A stretch of 64,000 nt of DNA from Sphingobacterium sp. SYP-B4668 (lineage in GTDB: Bacteria > Bacteroidota > Bacteroidia > Sphingobacteriales > Sphingobacteriaceae). Shown one piece after another: positions 62,430 to 64,000 of the stretch (position 1 is its first letter; every line of letters starts with the position of its first letter). The notes beneath the pieces are model-generated. The model was given only the letters and a program-made list of their open reading frames with translations, searched no databases and had not been told where the DNA came from. The stretch is from assembly GCF_027627455.1 (NCBI RefSeq), contig NZ_CP115483.1, forward strand, positions 3,348,001-3,412,000, in the 5' to 3' direction. The position numbers and the translations under genes are program-made.

Positions 62430-63293
62430 ATGAAGCCAGTATTTGCAAAAGTTTTGGAAGGATTGGGAACTGATGTTTTTGTGACCCGTGAAATCAACAG
62501 ACCTTATTTTTCCACAGAGTTCCATTTTCACAAAGAATGCCAGATGACTTACATCGTTAAGAGTGAGGGCCGTCGTATTATTGGAGACAGTCTAGACACC
62601 TTTACGAGTGACGAACTCACGTTCATAGGGCCTGATCTCCCACATGTATGGCACAATGACAATCAGGATATGGACATCCACCATACGGCATCTTCTATGT
62701 CCCTATTTTTTGACCCAGACAAGCTTGTAGCCGCTTTTTCACCCTTTTTCAACACCTCCAAACTAACGCACTTTTTATCACTTTCCCAAAGAGGAATCTT
62801 ATTCCAAGGTGAGCAGAAAGAGCAACTCAAAGGAATCCTCTATCAAATGATGCAAGCAGATGGCATTCCCAAAACCATCCTGTTGCTGGAAATTTTTCAA
62901 ACCATACTAAATACAGATGATTATCATCTCCTATCCAGTTCAGGATATACGAATACCTACTTAGCGAAAGACAACGAAAAAATAGACCGTGTATTTCGCC
63001 ATGTATTTGATAACTTTTCAAAAGAAATCAATCTAGATGAAGTTTCTAAAATGGCCAATATGACCAAGCATGCTTTTTGTAGATATTTCAAGATCCGTAC
63101 GCAACGTACTTTTATTCAATTTGTCAATGAAGTGCGGGTAAGCCAAGCTTGCAAGCTCATCAGCGAAGACAAGGATCAGATCGGGAATATTGCTTATGAC
63201 TGCGGATTTAACAGCCTATCCAATTTCAACAAAATCTTTAAATCTATAAAAGGTAGTACCCCCAGTGAATATAAAAACGGATTGTTAAAATAA
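62430..63293 (+). CDS. AraC-family regulator with cupin N-terminus (copy 1)
   Basis: 287 aa. The N-terminal cupin-like domain (about residues 5-95: YFSTEFHFHKECQMTYIVKSEG, GPDLPHVWHND) binds a ligand. The C-terminal double HTH (about 190-285) is AraC type: EINLDEVSKMANMTKHAFCRYFKIRTQRTFIQFV and IGNIAYDCGFNSLSNFNKIFKSIKGSTPSEY, shown as ranges. A close paralogue follows after 28 bp in the same direction. Confidence 0.93.
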   Translation: MKPVFAKVLEGLGTDVFVTREINRPYFSTEFHFHKECQMTYIVKSEGRRIIGDSLDTFTSDELTFIGPDLPHVWHNDNQDMDIHHTASSMSLFFDPDKLVAAFSPFFNTSKLTHFLSLSQRGILFQGEQKEQLKGILYQMMQADGIPKTILLLEIFQTILNTDDYHLLSSSGYTNTYLAKDNEKIDRVFRHVFDNFSKEINLDEVSKMANMTKHAFCRYFKIRTQRTFIQFVNEVRVSQACKLISEDKDQIGNIAYDCGFNSLSNFNKIFKSIKGSTPSEYKNGLLK

Positions 63294-63321
63294 CTACTTT
63301 ATGTATCCATAAACCTATTAC

Positions 63322-64000
63322 ATGAAACCTATTTTTGCCAAAGTTTTAGAAGGACTGAATCAGGAGCTCTTCATGACCAGACGGTTTGACAAACCCTATT
63401 TCTCTACTGAATTTCATTTTCACAGAGAGTGCCAGCTCAATTTTATCATCCGTAGTCAGGGGCGTAGGATTATTGGGGACAACGTCGACATTTTCGAAAG
63501 TGGAGAAATTACGCTCTTGGGATCGAACCTCCCTCATGTGTGGCACAATGACAAAGTGAACACCTTGAACAATGAGACTGCATCGTCCATTACCTTATTT
63601 TTCGACCCTGACAAATTAGTTGCCCACTTATCCCACTTCTTCAATACGATACAGGTCGAAAACTTTCTGCAAAAGGCTAAAAGAGGTATTATTTTCCAAG
63701 GAGAGAGCAAGAAAAAATTGAAAACATTGTTGGTCAAAATTGAACAATCTGATGGTATTCGCAAGACGATCTTACTCCTGGAACTGCTGGATTATATGGT
63801 AACCTCCAAAGATTACACCTATCTATCCAGCATAAGCTATGTCAACACGTATTCTGCAAAAGATAACGATAAGATAGACAAGGTCTTTAAACATATATTT
63901 GATAATTACGAGTCCGAGGTCAGCCTCGAAGAGGTCGCCAAAATAGCCAATATGACCAAGCAATCTTTTTGTCGGTATTTTAAAGCGCGTACTCAAAAGA
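63322..64000 (+). CDS. AraC-family regulator, paralogue copy 2 (partial, C-terminus outside window)
   Basis: The frame opens at ATG 63322 and runs past the right edge; 226 residues are visible. It matches copy 1 along its length: MKPIFAKVLEGL against MKPVFAKVLEGL, YFSTEFHFHRECQ against YFSTEFHFHKECQ, and LPHVWHNDK against LPHVWHNDN. The start of the HTH domain (SLEEVAKIANMTKQSFCRYFKARTQK) is present. It is a tandem duplication of the preceding gene; the diverged loop residues suggest a different ligand or partner. Confidence 0.9.
   Translation, partial: MKPIFAKVLEGLNQELFMTRRFDKPYFSTEFHFHRECQLNFIIRSQGRRIIGDNVDIFESGEITLLGSNLPHVWHNDKVNTLNNETASSITLFFDPDKLVAHLSHFFNTIQVENFLQKAKRGIIFQGESKKKLKTLLVKIEQSDGIRKTILLLELLDYMVTSKDYTYLSSISYVNTYSAKDNDKIDKVFKHIFDNYESEVSLEEVAKIANMTKQSFCRYFKARTQK

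Noticed and set aside
1..64000. tRNA, rRNA, CRISPR array, transposase or phage genes
   Set aside because: I looked for characteristic clover-leaf, spacer-repeat and transposase signals by eye and found none; a covariance-model scan would be decisive.

Overview
The window looks like a chromosomal segment of a Bacteroidota bacterium, most probably a Sphingobacteriaceae member (Sphingobacterium/Pedobacter type). The signs are a SusC/SusD pair, a DUF5916 protein, a DUF1501/DUF1549-DUF1553 pair, LytS/LytTR two-component systems including a propeller sensor kinase, many lipoproteins with a Cys directly after the signal peptide, almost no Shine-Dalgarno sequences, and at least one good TTTG-N-TAnnTTTG promoter. 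Genus assignment is inference. I see no rRNA, tRNA, CRISPR array, insertion sequence or prophage.

Layout. 1-3630 (leftward): a c-type cytochrome lipoprotein, a PSD1-DUF1549-DUF1553 haem protein and a Tat-exported DUF1501 protein that runs off the left edge. 4004-5792: DoxX, an AHSA1/SRPBCC protein and a DUF1697 protein. 5898-11633: a 1.9 kaa transglutaminase-like/DUF4011/SF1 helicase/Vsr-like nuclease/DUF3320 protein, a candidate single-gene defence system, with a symmetric repeat just upstream. 11851-12258: a small lipoprotein gene that seems frameshifted twice in A-runs, then a 42-bp perfect palindrome. 12258-23828: a leftward nutrient-uptake and catabolism cluster made of a LacI-type regulator, SusC, SusD, a sugar dehydrogenase-cytochrome c lipoprotein, an Nramp-fold transporter without the metal-site motifs, an SDR-like protein without the catalytic Lys, and a DHDPS/NAL-family aldolase. 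Two copies of one 14-bp operator-like sequence lie upstream of susC.

23931-36261: a nucleotidyltransferase, a CDF metal exporter, an unrecognised protein, the arginine catabolic genes rocD-rocF with a divergent Lrp-type regulator, a small zinc-finger/alpha-CTD-like protein, an ECF sigma factor with a membrane partner, a SMUG2-type uracil-DNA glycosylase homologue, a PH-domain protein, a GNAT enzyme and a DUF5916 outer-membrane-type protein. 36647-40696: a large GH2 beta-galactosidase with a discoidin domain. 41150-45031: a GNAT enzyme and a MocR-type regulator in divergent orientation, a VOC protein and an MDR-type dehydrogenase. 45456-51651: two unlinked LytS/LytTR sensor-regulator pairs, one membrane-bound and one with a periplasmic propeller.

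51925-57305: a HEAT-repeat protein and an XRE-cupin regulator, divergent from a tight four-gene operon (HpnZ-like dehydrogenase, OPA-type MFS transporter, phosphonatase-like HAD hydrolase, exported metallophosphoesterase). I read this as an organophosphonate or organophosphate uptake and degradation unit. 57371-64000: a large MscS channel, a GntR/UTRA regulator divergent from a six-hairpin glycosidase-like lipoprotein, and two tandem AraC-type regulators, the second cut by the right edge.

The most interesting parts are the SusCD/Nramp-like/aldolase cluster, the phosphonatase-like operon, and the giant helicase-nuclease with its upstream repeat.
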